From positions 1-35,953 of the forward strand of contig JBAMDO010000339.1 in assembly GCA_037074765.1 (NCBI GenBank): a stretch of 35,953 nt of DNA. The letters are read 5' to 3'. Every line of letters begins with the position of its first letter. Position 1 is the first letter of the stretch. The DNA comes from Mansonella perstans (Eukaryota; Nematoda; Chromadorea; Rhabditida; Onchocercidae). A model generated the notes under the pieces. The model did not search any database. It saw nothing but the letters and a program-made list of their open reading frames with translations, and was not told where the DNA came from. A program made the translations under genes and the position numbers. Below, piece by piece: positions 12,831-27,234 of this stretch.

Positions 12831-13725
12831 CATTACTTTAGTTTAAAATTAAAATGATAACAGAATGAAAAAAAAAAGTCAAAACTAGTCGATTATTTTG
12901 AAGTAATGAACATTTCTTCAGTGAAGAAGAAGAAATGCCAAGATAATTATGATAAGATGATAATTAGTGAAAGAAATTTAAGTCCTAATTAAATCCTAAT
13001 TGATATAACAGTTGCAAGGAAATTAGAATATCATTGCTAATTTTAATGATTATTTCTCATATTGAATTTTTACATGCGGCTAAATACTAGATTAATTAAA
13101 CACAGATTTAATTTAAAAATTTCCGTTTACAATTTAATCCGTCCTAATTAATTATTACTTTCGTTAATTTGAGGCATTTTGACTATTTTTTTAAATGAAT
13201 GATTATCCATATATGATATTAATAATATTTTCACCATCGATATACATTCAAAAAATTTTTTCAGGCAAATCATTGCCTGATTTGATAAATTTAAATCGTA
13301 TTCAGTTTATTTTCTTTATACATTAAGTCTTGATTATACTACTACTACTACCATTGTTATTACTATTACGACAACTTCTAATTTATCAAACACAAATACT
13401 TTGGTTAATTTTAAACATTTTTAAGCTTCTGTACTATTACTATAAAAACAACAACTATTTATACAATCATAACTTTTAATTTATCATATCCCAGTTAACT
13501 CTAAAATTTTTTCAGATTTTACCTTTAATCTTTCATAATTAAAAAAAAAAACGAATTTTTTTTAAACCATGAAAAAAAAATTTTTAAAAAAGAAGCAAAT
13601 TTTTTTTCTTCTTTTTTCAAATAAGCAAATAAAAGGAAAGAGAAAAAAGAAAAGGACAATGAAAGAAGAAAAATGTCAAATGAAGGAATAATGATTAAAA
13701 AAGGAAGATGACAATGACAATGATC

Positions 13726-13805
13726 ATAGTTAGTGATGATGGTGATAATGACGATGATGATGATGATGATGATAATAATGATGATGATGATGACGATGAT
13801 GAGGA
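13726..13805. repeat. GAT/GAC trinucleotide run
   Basis: Interrupted (gat)n on the plus strand. The antisense frame is only an isoleucine run. Confidence 0.85.
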
Positions 13806-14075
13806 TGTATATGAAAGTCAATTTGCATGATACAATTGAAGCGTGTATCAATTCGGTTCAATCGTATTTCCCAATTATCATTATGAAATGAATGTCAAAT
13901 ATGAAAGGTGAGTGCAGAAAAAAATGACATCCGTGGGGTTGAACGAGCGAGCGGGAATAATGAAAAAAAGTATGTAATACAGAGGTATATGTCAAAAAGT
14001 ATTAAGAATGAATTTAAAGAGGTATTTCAATTCAAAATTGAAACAGCAAAGGTAACAATGAGATGAACTAACCAA

Positions 14076-14240
14076 CAACAACTACTATTACTACTACGAC
14101 TATTACTACTACTACTGCTACTACTACCACTACAATTGCTATTGAAAATGAAGGACAATATAAATACCCAAAACAGTGGGTGGTGGCAGTGATACTGAAG
14201 CAGTGGCGGTGGCGGTAGTAGTGATGATGATGGCGTTAAA
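14076..14240. repeat. Mixed trinucleotide block (ACT)n then (GGY)n and (GAT)n
   Basis: An (act)n run at 14089-14133 is followed by a G-rich part at 14178-14235 ('gtggcggtggcggtagtag' and 'gatgatgatggcg'). It is unusually GC-rich for this flank. Confidence 0.75.
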
Positions 14241-14408
14241 AATGTGTCCTATCAAAAATTTTTTTTGTATCACTTTGGCGCCTTCATTAAGGATTTCAAA
14301 AATTTGATATGAAAAATTTCTGTTTGATAGATTTTAGTAAATTTAAAGCATATCATTAAATTATGCTAAAAAGATATTTGCACCAAATAATCATACTTTT
14401 AAATCTTG

Positions 14409-14439
<31 letters not shown>

Positions 14440-14880
14440 TGTAAACATCTGAGGACTATGCTTTTTTTGGTGATTTTGTTGAGATGAATGCACTCAGGAT
14501 ACCCAGATTTCATAGATTGCTTTCTAGGATATTGAATATTTTTAGCAACATTTGAAGTTGCTGTTACATTCAGAATCTTTTGATCTAATATTATTTTTTT
14601 TCAAACATTTCAAATTGTTTATTTGCAGGATATAATAGTTTCATATGTTTAGGATATTCTAGATTGATTATTAATATTATTTTTTTTTCGACTGTAATTT
14701 ATTCCACATTGTATGACATTCTGATTGAGTGCTTTTAGAATATTCAAGAGAACTTTTTTTTTCTGGAATATTCAGATCTTTTATAGAATATGATTTTCGG
14801 GACATCATATTTTTAGAATTTCCAGGATTGCTATTTTAAATACAATTTCAGGTGCATATATTTTCAGCATATTTGAAAAA
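14440..14880. repeat. Diverged repeats around 'aggatatt' / 'ggaatattc'
   Basis: Variants of 'aggatattc', 'tagaatattca' and 'ggaatattcag' recur every 50 to 80 bp (for example 14496, 14527, 14636, 14651, 14737, 14765, 14820). A similar 'tggaatattcctgaa' patch occurs at 7275-7325. This is probably an eroded minisatellite. Confidence 0.4.
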
Positions 14881-16539
14881 CAATCGAAATTATTCACATT
14901 GATTTCCGGCAAATTTGATTTCCGATTGATTCTCTAGCATCCCTTGCTTGCAGTGATATGTCGTTACAGTAACGGTTCTGTCAGCTTGTACAAAATGATG
15001 TGCTCAAATTATATCATTTCCAATGGTAAATAATTATTGCTGCATGGATTACTTAAAATAATTTTCAATAACTCCCGGCTTTTTCAGAAATTCGATATTT
15101 ATGTATTATCAATGATCCAGTATTTTTTCAAAATATTTATTTTTATCAAATTCAGCCAAAATTCTAAATTCAGTTTCGAAAATGAGAGTTCAATTTTTTA
15201 AAAAAAAAGATTTAAATTTATCTGTGTAAGAATCAATCAATTTGGATGTGTAAAATCAATGAAACTTAATCGATTAATGGATTAAATTAACTGCCGGAAT
15301 TATTTATTCAAAATGGATATTAAATACTTACAAATAATTCTTTCCCAAGCAAAAAAGAGAAGGAATTCAAAAACTTTCAATTTCAAATTCTCATTTACAA
15401 TATTATATTTTTCTTTTGAAAGAAGAAAAAAACATAGAGAAATATTCTTAAAATTCTTTATAAATAAAGAAAAAAAGAAAAAAAAGAAATGATAAATTTT
15501 ATTTAATTTTTATAAAACTTTTTTTTTTCGGCAAATTTTTGATATAAAAATTTATTTTTACAAAAAAAAGCGGCAAAATATTTAAATTTCATGTGATTTG
15601 TTTTTTTCCTTTAATACTATGATTGGTATTGTTGATATGTTAGGTCATTATTATCGGGATATACCGGAAAGGAAAAAAAGAAAAAAGTGAAAGAAATAAC
15701 AATTAAAAGACGAATAGAATGAGATCTGAGATATCTCAGAAAAAAAAAGCAATAAATAAAGTGAAGATAAGATTGAAGAAAATAAGGTTTGAACAGTTAG
15801 TTAGAGAGGACCACCACCTATCCTATGATGGACCGTTAATTCGAGTGTTAATAACTGGGTTCGTTTTGCTTATTTTCTTCCTTCTTTTTTCATTCCCGCT
15901 TCCCGCCCCCCGTAGGGTTTTTTTTTTGTGTTTGTCGGTTTAACATCAAAGGAAAGAGAAAAAAGAAAATTCTGGTTTTTTTTTTTCGTTTTACATTTTT
16001 TTTGTTGGCCATGTTGTCTTTTATCAAATATTGTTTGAATGAATGAATGGATTGTTTGATAGTCGAAATGAGAAATGAGAAAGGTGAAATTTGCAAATTT
16101 TAAAAATTATCAAATAATAATTTTAAAAAAAATCAATCAATATTAGCAATAAAGGAAGCAATGAATAAGATTTTTTTTGTGCTTTTTTAAATTTTATTCT
16201 AAATTTAATTTTTAGATTCACTGTTTTTTTTAATGAATAAAATGAATTTAATTGAAAAATAAAGCATAGCAGTTTTGTTAAAAATTTAATTTTAGCTAAA
16301 TTTTAGCAAAATAAATTAATTTTTGGTTCAATTTTAGCAAAAGTAATCATATTTATAATATATTTTATATGTTTTAAATTAGAATAGAATAACCCTTATA
16401 AAATACGATTGCAAATAAGTAAATAAGTGATCGTTTGTGAAATTGAAAATATTTTAAGTTGAAATGTTTTTGTTTTTTTTTTTTTTAGATATGAAATGAA
16501 CAATTAATGTTACTATCATTTTCAATAATTACATGAAAT

Positions 16540-16615
16540 ATTAGAAATAGCAGAGAAATAAATATTAGAAATAAGAGAGAAATAAATATTAGAAAAAAAA
16601 TTATTAGAAATAAAC
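16540..16615. repeat. 24-26 bp tandem repeat (ATATTAGAAATA...)
   Basis: 'tattagaaata(g/a)..agagaaataaa' is repeated about three times, with a last partial copy near 16600. Confidence 0.7.
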
Positions 16616-17807
16616 AAATTTTAATGAAAATTTTAAGTTATTGTTTTCGTATTAAACTTCATTTAAGTGATTGAATTTCTCTTTTTTTTTTTTTAAATCG
16701 CTTCGCCTTCTTTTCGTTCACTGTTTGCTATCATTAAATAAGTAGAATTATTTGTCAACGTTTAATATATGTGCAAAACATTGTGGAATACATTGAATAC
16801 AAATTGATTTAAATTAGACTAATTATCTTTTAACAAACTAATAAACGGTAGATAAGTATTAGTGAATAACAAATATTTACATGAAATGAAATGGATTATG
16901 TTTTTAAAAAAAGGGAAAGTTAAAAGTGTAGATGCAAATTTGGATCATTTTTAGCTCAGAACAATGCATACTTTCTAATAAAATAAATTATTAGAAAGAG
17001 AGTTATTTAATACAGATAATTAATAAGATAGATGGACAGACCCATAGATTAATGTTTATTCGATAATTAAAATCTATTTTTAAAATCTTTCTCATTTCTT
17101 CCTACATTTCAATTTAGATGAAGATTAAGCAATATCGAAGATTGTATGACATTCATTTTTAAATCAAATTATTAAATCCTTTCTCTTTTTTTTCTTTTCT
17201 CTCTCTCTCTCTTGCCCTCTCTGTATCTCTTTCGTTTCCTTTCTCACACTTCCCCATTAATTTTAGAAAAAAATATTTTATTACTTAATTCGCAACGATT
17301 TGATGTAAATTTATCTACATGATACCATTTATCAATAATTCATTATCACTTCTAATATATCATTCGTTATCATTTATCATATATCACTTTAAATTATTTA
17401 TTAGTGAAAGATAATTTTAAGCTATCATCTATCCAGTTTTTTTCATAGCTATTGATACGGCACGATTTATCGATTTACTTAACAGTTTTTTGTTCTAAAT
17501 GATAATTTCAAGTTATCATTAAAATTTCTAGCCCATTAAATTTAAATACAGAAAAATGAGAGAGAGAGAGCGAGAGAGAAGGAGAGAAGGAAACAAAGCG
17601 AGAGAGTGATTTAGGTGAAGTAGTTAAATAATCCAATTTTTCATACACCGTAAAAGTTTTGTTTTATTATAAACTTACTTAGTTTACTGGATGCCATTGG
17701 AATATTTAATTAAGTTAGTTAAAATTTCATTTTACTAAATCAATCATCATTTATTCATCATTCAATCTTCTAAATTTCTTTTCACTGTTTGTTTTGCTGC
17801 AATTTCC

Positions 17808-17873
17808 GATTTTATTCAAATTTCATTCCGATTTCATCCCAATTTTATCCCGATTTCATTCCGATTTAATGTC
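17808..17873. repeat. 11-bp minisatellite, about 6 copies
   Basis: The unit 'gatttcattcc' with one to three changes per copy runs without gaps over 66 bp. Confidence 0.8.
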
Positions 17874-19013
17874 GTTTTACGAAAAGATATTGTTATTTAA
17901 ATATTCCTTTTGAGCTGCAATATGTTGCTGAATCTTTATCAATTCTCAAATTTTAATACTTTCTAATAACTTCTTAGCCTTTTTTTTTTGTTAAATTATA
18001 TAAATAACAATTGTCGAATAAATTATATTTAATTATATTTTACTGATTATTCATACATTTAATTGCATTCCTTCAAATTAATTAATTTGCAAATCAGAAT
18101 TGGAACTTTAATCCTTTCAATCTTTGAATGGAATTTGAACTCAAAATTCTCTTCCGTAATTCCATTAACAGCAATTCATAGTTATTTGCATTATTTGCTG
18201 AAAATTTTTCTTAAAAATGATTAATTTTTAAATAAAAGGGAAAAAGAAAGAAAAAGAGAAGGAGAGACGGAGAGAGAGAGAGAAAGAGATAATGGTATTT
18301 TGTTTGATTACGCAATAATAAGTAAGGTATATGTAATCAAGTTAAAGTATTTAATATTTGATATTATTAAAATCATTTTTCATTTTTAGCTTCGAAATTT
18401 TGCTAATCATAAGTCAAATATACATATTTAATGAAATAAATGTTTGAATCATTTCTCAAATTACTCAAAAAATTATGAATGAAAAATTTTTTGATCGAAA
18501 TTCTAAACAAATCTTTTTGTGCTATGATATGAAGTAGCTCATAGGCTTTGTAGGAATTAATTAAATTGGCAATTAATTTTGTGGAACAATGGAACAATGA
18601 TCGATGAGATTGAGAGAATATTAAAAGATGAATGTCTCATTCATTTGAAGGGGTTTCGGGAGGGAATTGTCAAATTAATTCAGTATTTGAAAATATTTTT
18701 CAAGCAATTGTTATGCATTTTCCTCTGTAATTTTTTTGTTTGTTAAATTTTATAAATTTAAAATGATTTAATGTTTTTTATTAAATTTAAATCATTTTTA
18801 AGTCAATATAAAAAGGCATAAAAAATTTTCTTAAATCATTTCCAAATCAATATAAAAAAGAAATGCTAGTAATAACAAAATGACAGTAATAATTGTTATT
18901 ACTATTACTTTGCTTGCAAGTTATTGATTATTTCCCGATGCATGCAATATTAATTAATTACTTACATAAATATTTATTATGCACGGAAAGGTAAAACAAA
19001 AGAAGAAAAAATG

Positions 19014-19020
19014 AAAAAAA
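19014..19020 (-). terminator. Pol III T-run terminator of the tRNA gene
   Basis: Seven T's on the minus strand lie three bases past the discriminator base of the tRNA. This is the usual RNA polymerase III stop signal. Confidence 0.75.
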
Positions 19021-19023
19021 GCA

Positions 19024-19094
19024 TGCATCGGCCGGGAATCGAACCCGGGCCGCCCGCGTGGCAGGCGAGCATTCTACCACTGAACCACCGATGC
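19024..19094 (-). tRNA. tRNA-Gly, anticodon GCC
   Basis: Read on the minus strand, the 71-nt sequence folds as a standard cloverleaf. The 7-bp acceptor stem (GCATCGG with CCGATGC) is perfect. The D-arm contains the internal A-box (TGGTTCAGTGG). The anticodon stem-loop is CTCGC-CTGCCAC-GCGGG, giving anticodon GCC. The T-arm contains a perfect B-box (GGTTCGATTCC). The final A at 19024 is the discriminator. There is no intron, and CCA is not encoded, as expected in eukaryotes. It decodes glycine GGC/GGU codons. It is by far the most GC-rich element in the first 20 kb and stands alone. Confidence 0.97.
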
Positions 19095-20575
19095 TACAAT
19101 CATTACTGTCATATACATTTTACTAACATGGAAATTTTTTAAATTTATCAAAAGCCTTATACTACCCCACATCATAATCATTTTTGAATTAAACAGTAAT
19201 TTAAACTAAAAAAAAAGTTCTTAACAATCAATCAATTGATCGCTCATCCAATTTAATTTATAACAATTCTTTCATTTAAAATTCAGTAATGCAATCAAGA
19301 AATAATCATCAAATATTTCAATCTTATCACTTCAAGATATGCTGCTATATCGTATCATTCTTTGAAAATAAACATTCATCCTTGGGCAGTCTATTCACAT
19401 CGCAAATATTACTAAAATTTCAGCAAAGTGAGCTGCCGGATTTTTTTAACTTTTTTTTAAAAAATTTCTTTCCCCATATTTCTTATTTATTTATTTCCAC
19501 ATTAATACAAAATAGTTTACGTGTTTCAGTCAAATAAATTTAACTTATTGCTAATTTTACTTCTGCTTAAACTCAAAAATTAGCACTAATTAACTCATGA
19601 CTTCAGCTTTTCAAAAGATAAACCTAATAGAATGAAAAATGATTACAATGTCACATTTTACATTTTCTTCTGTTTCTTTGCATAGTTTTTTTTTTTCTTT
19701 TGTTTGTAAATAATTTTTTTTACAAATAACAATAAAATTTCTGATTTTAAAAATTTCAACAATTTCAAGAGTAGAAAATATGTCTTAGGAAAAATAATTA
19801 ATTAATTAATAATAATGCATAATTTTCGTTAATTAATGATAATGTGCAAAATTAATTTTCAGCAAGCTTATTTCTTAGTAATATTGCATAATTAATAAAG
19901 ACATTTAATCAGAAATTAATAGAAATAAAATTATTTGCAGAAAACTTTCGCTCTTTTTCTTTTATGTTCAATTAAATGAGCAATAAAAAATGAGATATGA
20001 AACAAGTAGTGGAAGAAGGAAAAAAAGCACAACAATTAAACAATTAATGTGGGAAATCAATTTGTGAAATAACCACCGAAACATACATCATCACAATAAA
20101 ATAGTATTTTACAAGAAAAATAAAGTATTAAGCAAATCGGTAATTGTAATAGAGATAAAAATGTGTAAAGAAAAAAGGAAAAACGAACAGGTATATATCA
20201 TTTCAGTGAAAATTGTTTAAAAGAGGAATGGGAAAGAAAATTATTGAAATTTCCTGGAATTCAATAAATTAATATATATTTCAATGTAAATGCATAACAA
20301 CGCTGGATTTACTAATTTCCAATTTTCCACCTACAAGCAAAAAATTTAACATAAAAATTAAACGTGAAGTTGAACCTTCAATAAATATTCCACTTCTATA
20401 TTCATCGTATATACTGTTATGTATAAATCATTCCTGCTTCACCGGATAAATTCATTAGAAGTTTGAGCACTCTTAGAATAGCAGTAAGAAATTAGGGTAA
20501 AGCAAGAAGGAAGAAGTCGTCTATTAATTTGATAGATAAATTTCATCTAGATGTTCAAGTTCATCAAATCATTTA
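19095..20575. other. Intergenic, no gene seen
   Basis: AT-rich sequence between the tRNA and the acetyltransferase cluster. Open frames (for example plus strand 19289-19537) lack any recognisable domain, and no splice chain could be built. An (attaatta)n patch lies at 19797-19850. The stretch contains the presumed 3' flank of the minus-strand cluster. Confidence 0.55.
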
Positions 20576-20821
20576 CTATATATCTTCGTTACGACAGCCT
20601 CCTTCCTGCTTCTTGCCAACCCGTTTTTTAACTCCTTTCAATGCACCATTCATGTTTTCATCCAAAGTGATACTGATGATTAATTAACTTTTGATGATAA
20701 GAGGTATCAAAAATAACAGTAATGGAGAAACAGAGAATACTGAAAGCTCATAAGAAATAATTATTATGACAATTAATTTTTCTTGAGTAACCAGTCGACG
20801 CCTAACTTAAATGCATTATAA
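20576..20821 (-). CDS. Possible two exons of an unknown gene
   Basis: Two minus-strand pieces look weakly coding. The first (20821-20792) follows a CTGCAG acceptor and reads Y-N-A-F-K-L-G-V-D up to a GTTACT donor. The second (20672-20576) follows an ATCATCAG acceptor, joins in frame to the first, and reads D-E-N-M-N-G-A-L-K-G-V-K-K-R, then a basic GKK...CRNEDI tail and a stop. The combined frame stays open, but there is no start, no known domain and the first donor is poor. They lie downstream of the 73-residue gene on the same strand, so they could be a third cistron or an alternative 3' end. Chance is also a fair explanation. Confidence 0.2.
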
Positions 20822-21161
20822 CTGCAGAAATTTAAGCAAAAGAAACCTATATATGCCAGATTAGAGAAATGAATAAATATAATAAAGAAAAAAGACAAAA
20901 AACAAATCCTATGAGTTAAAACATATATGGTTTAATTTACAATTCAGCCAAAAATTAATTCAACAGCAAATCCAACTCCAATGAATTCGAGGTTCACTTA
21001 TTCTTACTTATAAAACCACTTTTTCTACTCACTAGAAAACAAAAAAACAATCCGTAACAAAATCAAATTTAAATAATGCATGATAATTAAAAGTACAGGA
21101 AGGCAACAACTGACATGAAAAACGTTGTAATTCTACCAATTTGATGAATTTTCAAGTTCCG

Positions 21162-21556
21162 CTATTTTCGTCGCTGGAGCACTCGACCAATGAAAATTGC
21201 TTCGGCTCCCACTAAATTGAAGTTGCTAATTAAGCAGTAAAAATAACTATGCAAGAAAACATATTTATCATTGAATACCGTCAATGAACGGCTACTAAAA
21301 TCGGCAAGTGTACCTGTCCACATTAAAAATCCCCTAGCCAGATCTAATTCAAATCCTAAATAACACTATAATAAATAATTCTTCAGATTAATGTATTTAA
21401 TTAACGAAAACAGGTGAGTCAGCCACCCAATAACCATTCTACTTGCATATTAATTTTTCGTGGACTGTAAATCTCACTACTAATTCCAGCTAGCAATCTA
21501 CCATTATGAGGTTTGCCCGAAGCTTCTGGAATATTTCTAGCCATATATTTCGGCAT
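21162..21556 (-). CDS. Small 73-residue putative membrane protein, unrecognised
   Basis: A three-exon model: 21556-21427, 21355-21314 and 21211-21162 (stop). Phases match at both junctions (1 then 1) and the total is exactly 74 codons including the stop. The protein starts MPKYMARNIPE, is hydrophilic for about 50 residues, then has a single hydrophobic helix around residues 53-69 (ARGFLMWTVGAEAIFIGRVL) and a basic end, RRK. That layout resembles small single-helix membrane or mitochondrial subunits, but I recognise no family and give no function. The first donor (G|GTGGCT) is weak, although the neighbouring acetyltransferase uses similar GTGG donors. The start is only 66 bp beyond the acetyltransferase stop, same strand, with an AG acceptor 7 bases before the ATG. 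This suggests the second gene of an operon separated by trans-splicing (inference). Confidence 0.6.
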
Positions 21557-21562
21557 TTTCAA

Positions 21563-21572
21563 ACTGTTACCA
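21563..21572 (-). promoter_or_regulatory. Candidate trans-splice acceptor for the small gene
   Basis: The minus strand reads TTGGTAACAG, then seven bases (TTTGAAA) and the ATG at 21556. No upstream exon of its own fits between this site and the acetyltransferase stop at 21623, so a spliced leader is the simplest source of the 5' end (inference). Confidence 0.4.
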
Positions 21573-21590
21573 ATTTATTTCAAACAATTA

Positions 21591-21596
21591 TTTATT
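21591..21596 (-). promoter_or_regulatory. Poly(A) signal AATAAA of the acetyltransferase gene
   Basis: AATAAA on the minus strand lies 27 bases past the stop codon; a second copy is at 21574-21579. Both sit in the short gap before the small downstream gene. Confidence 0.6.
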
Positions 21597-21622
21597 TAGG
21601 AAGCAACTGCCAATACTTGAAA

Positions 21623-25017
<3,395 letters not shown>

Positions 25018-25252
25018 GCTACTTTTCCGATCCTTCTTTAAATCCAACAAAATGTTTGGATAAAACCTTTTCGATAAATAATACTACATGCTTCCCAACT
25101 ACTCAATTATATCTAATAAAATTATATCTTAAAAAACTAGAGTAGTAAAAAAATTCATTAGAATTGATCGAAGGATGCCTTCATAAACAACAATATTAGA
25201 TTGCTCAAAGTTAATAAATTCTGCGACAGAACCGCTTGGCTACACAGAAGAT

Positions 25253-25320
25253 CAGATAAACTAGTAGATAAACGGTTAACCAGTTGGATTATCGGATCAG
25301 ATTAACTGGTTATCTACCCG
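25253..25320. repeat. Imperfect inverted repeat in the upstream gap
   Basis: 'ggttaaccagtt' (about 25274-25285) faces 'aactggttatctacccgtta' (about 25304-25323), with an 8-bp core AACCAGTT/AACTGGTT and extra matches to 'agataaacgg'. The role is unknown; it lies within the probable first intron of the acetyltransferase gene if the upstream exon is real. Confidence 0.45.
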
Positions 25321-25380
25321 TTAATCTAATCTTTATATGGCAGTCTGGATATCTGATTTCAACTAAATACTGTTGGACTA

Positions 25381-25466
25381 TTTGAACAAATTCTATGACG
25401 CATTTCTAATTTCCATCCTTACATTTGAACAAATTCTATGACGCATTTCTAATTTCCATCCTTACA
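25381..25466. repeat. Perfect 43-bp tandem duplication
   Basis: Positions 25381-25423 and 25424-25466 are identical (unit starts 'tttgaacaaattctatgacg'). Perfect identity points to a recent duplication or an assembly artefact. Confidence 0.95.
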
Positions 25467-25701
25467 AATCGAATAAGAATAGTTTCCTCTAAAGAGTTAT
25501 CTTGTCTTCAAATAGATCAAAATTCACCGTAAAGTGCAAGTCATCTTATACCAACAAAAAAAAAAAAAAAAAAAAAAACCAAATATTACTACAAACTACC
25601 AAACAAAACTTCAATGCTCCAATTCTAACTTATATTCATAGATGCTCATCTTCTTTTCTTCGTCACATAAATATTCCTATAATCGATTATCTGATATTTT
25701 T

Positions 25702-25881
25702 TTATATTTTTAATATATCTTCTTTTGCTACTACTCTTTTTATAAACTTGAACAAAGAACAAGCCTTTTTATCGGAAAGTTCACGTGATTCATCAACGGA
25801 TTCATGGTAAGAATCGAATGTTTTCCAAAATTTATCAAGCGTTGTTTGCCTTCCATCATTTAATTTGAATTTCTTCTTCAT
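25702..25881 (-). CDS. 59-residue ORF with a PIP-box motif; possible first exon of the acetyltransferase
   Basis: A minus-strand ATG (25881) opens a 59-codon frame with normal-looking, mixed amino acids, unlike the surrounding low-complexity frames; an in-frame stop lies two codons before the ATG. Residues 12-19 read QTTLDKFW, which fits the PCNA-interacting peptide pattern Q-x-x-[ILM]-x-x-[FY]-[FYW]. After it comes an acidic then basic part (ESVDESRELSDKK, FKFIKR). An AG acceptor (AAATATCAG) lies 7 bases before the ATG. A donor AGA|GTAGTA after residue 49 (position 25735) would join in phase 0 to the acceptor at 24993 of the acetyltransferase, giving 491 residues in all. Alternatives are a complete 59-residue gene or chance. 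The frame and motif are visible; membership in the acetyltransferase gene is inference. Confidence 0.45.
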   Translation of the reverse strand: MKKKFKLNDGRQTTLDKFWKTFDSYHESVDESRELSDKKACSLFKFIKRVVAKEDILKI

Positions 25882-26931
25882 TGATTACCTGATATTTTTT
25901 CTTCTTTCAGATTTTGCCTTACTTCCAAACTCTGAATTTTCACGTCGTTCTTACAATTAAATCATATATTAAATTATGAAAAAAAAATGAAAATTTCTAC
26001 TAAATTTGTAAAAATATAGAAAAAAGTCACGTATATAAGAGAATATTTATAAGGAATTGAATACATCACTTACAGTATAGACGTTTTGAAATTTACAACA
26101 GGATAATGTGAAACATTACGCACAATTGTAATACCACTCAATTAACGTTTCACATTCCGACCATTGAATTACAACAGCAATAATCATTTCTTATGATAGG
26201 ATCGTTGTGAAAATTCAACAATTCATTTCATCCTTTCATTAAAAAACAACGGAAGGTTAAAGGTTACATTTTGTTGAAAATGAACTCTATAAAGATAAAG
26301 CTAATGTAATCTAACATAGCAATCTAAAAATAAAAAAAAGCCTGAATGATTGTTTGTTCATCAAACGACGATATTCTTTTACCTGATGTTATTAACAAAG
26401 AAATAATTTAATAACAGATTAATTAAGAAATTTTAGATTAATTGACGTAATCTAACACAACAAACAGAAATCGCTCATTCTTTTATTCATTCATTTATCA
26501 AAATCTCAAATTTCATCCTTTGATTTTTTCTTTTTTCTTTTCTAAATCAAACCTGAAATTTTCGACGCGAAAATATTTTCCTAAAATTTACAATTGAAAA
26601 TTGTGCAATAAACACATTCCAATATATTAAAATAGCTCAAAATGTATTAAATTTTAAACATTACACAGTTTATGTATTTTTATGCCAATTTCGAATTTCA
26701 ATATATAAGTATAGATATTCAAATATATATACATGTATATATATATATATATATATATTACTGTGGTGAAAAATTCTGTGGAAAAATTTGTGATTTCTTT
26801 TTTCTCTTGAAAATAGTAAACAATTCAGTTTTCGGTTTCCTTATAATTTTTTGTCAAAATAAGGTTAAAACTTGCATATTTTTTTTCGTTTAAATAGATT
26901 ACCATTGATGGGATTGAAGTGAAGGTGAGAC

Positions 26932-27065
26932 CATACCAATCGTATCATTCATATCAATCGTATTACCCATATCAATCATGTCACCCATATCAATCGTATC
27001 ATTATATCAATCATGTCACCCGTATCAATCGTATCATTCATATCAATCATATCATCCATATCATT
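26932..27065. repeat. 18-bp minisatellite, about 7.5 copies
   Basis: Units of the type 'catatcaatc(g/a)t(a/g)tca(tt/cc)' run from 26932; one copy is 17 bp long. The plus-strand frame across it encodes only a YQSYHP-type repeat and is not a gene. Confidence 0.9.
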
Positions 27066-27234
27066 AAACGATTCCAACATGTATTCTGGTTTTTTTTTCT
27101 TCTATATTTAAACAAGTTTTTATCAAATTTAAATTAATTTTCAATTTTCGTTTTTTTTTGTTCCTGCCCGATGAACAATGTGACAAAAAAGTATTTATTT
27201 AATTTCGTATTTTCTATTCTAATTTTACCGATGG

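Larger units (their letters stand above)
1..19013. other. Long gene-free, simple-repeat-rich AT desert
   Basis: No exon chain with protein-family similarity can be built on either strand. Open frames here are low-complexity (runs of I, L, F, S, Y or K, R, E) and come from the base composition. The stretch is dominated by A or T homopolymers, GA/CT dinucleotide tracts in both orientations (for example 1305-1325, 2538-2560, 2885-2940, 5468-5495, 6755-6815, 8500-8540, 9390-9420), GAT/AAT/ACT trinucleotide runs and short tandem repeats listed separately. Short GC-richer islands at about 13925-13960, 14180-14235 and 15785-15920 did not give spliceable coding exons. Non-coding RNA genes without sequence hallmarks cannot be excluded. 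Confidence 0.7.

Noticed and set aside
15719..15943. Plus-strand frame with a hydrophobic segment in a GC-richer patch
   Set aside because: It ends in a T-run-coded tail, has no family resemblance, and the GC patch is short.
20502..20620. Imperfect inverted repeat (GCAAGAAG...CTTCTTGC) as a possible microRNA hairpin
   Set aside because: Only the outer 8 bp plus short internal pieces pair; the interior does not form a microRNA-like stem.
25502..25810. Plus-strand frame ending in a Ser/Asp-rich stretch before a GTAAGA donor
   Set aside because: It starts in a poly-A-coded lysine run, joining to the acceptor at 25910 gives an immediate stop, and the opposite strand carries the better PIP-box frame.
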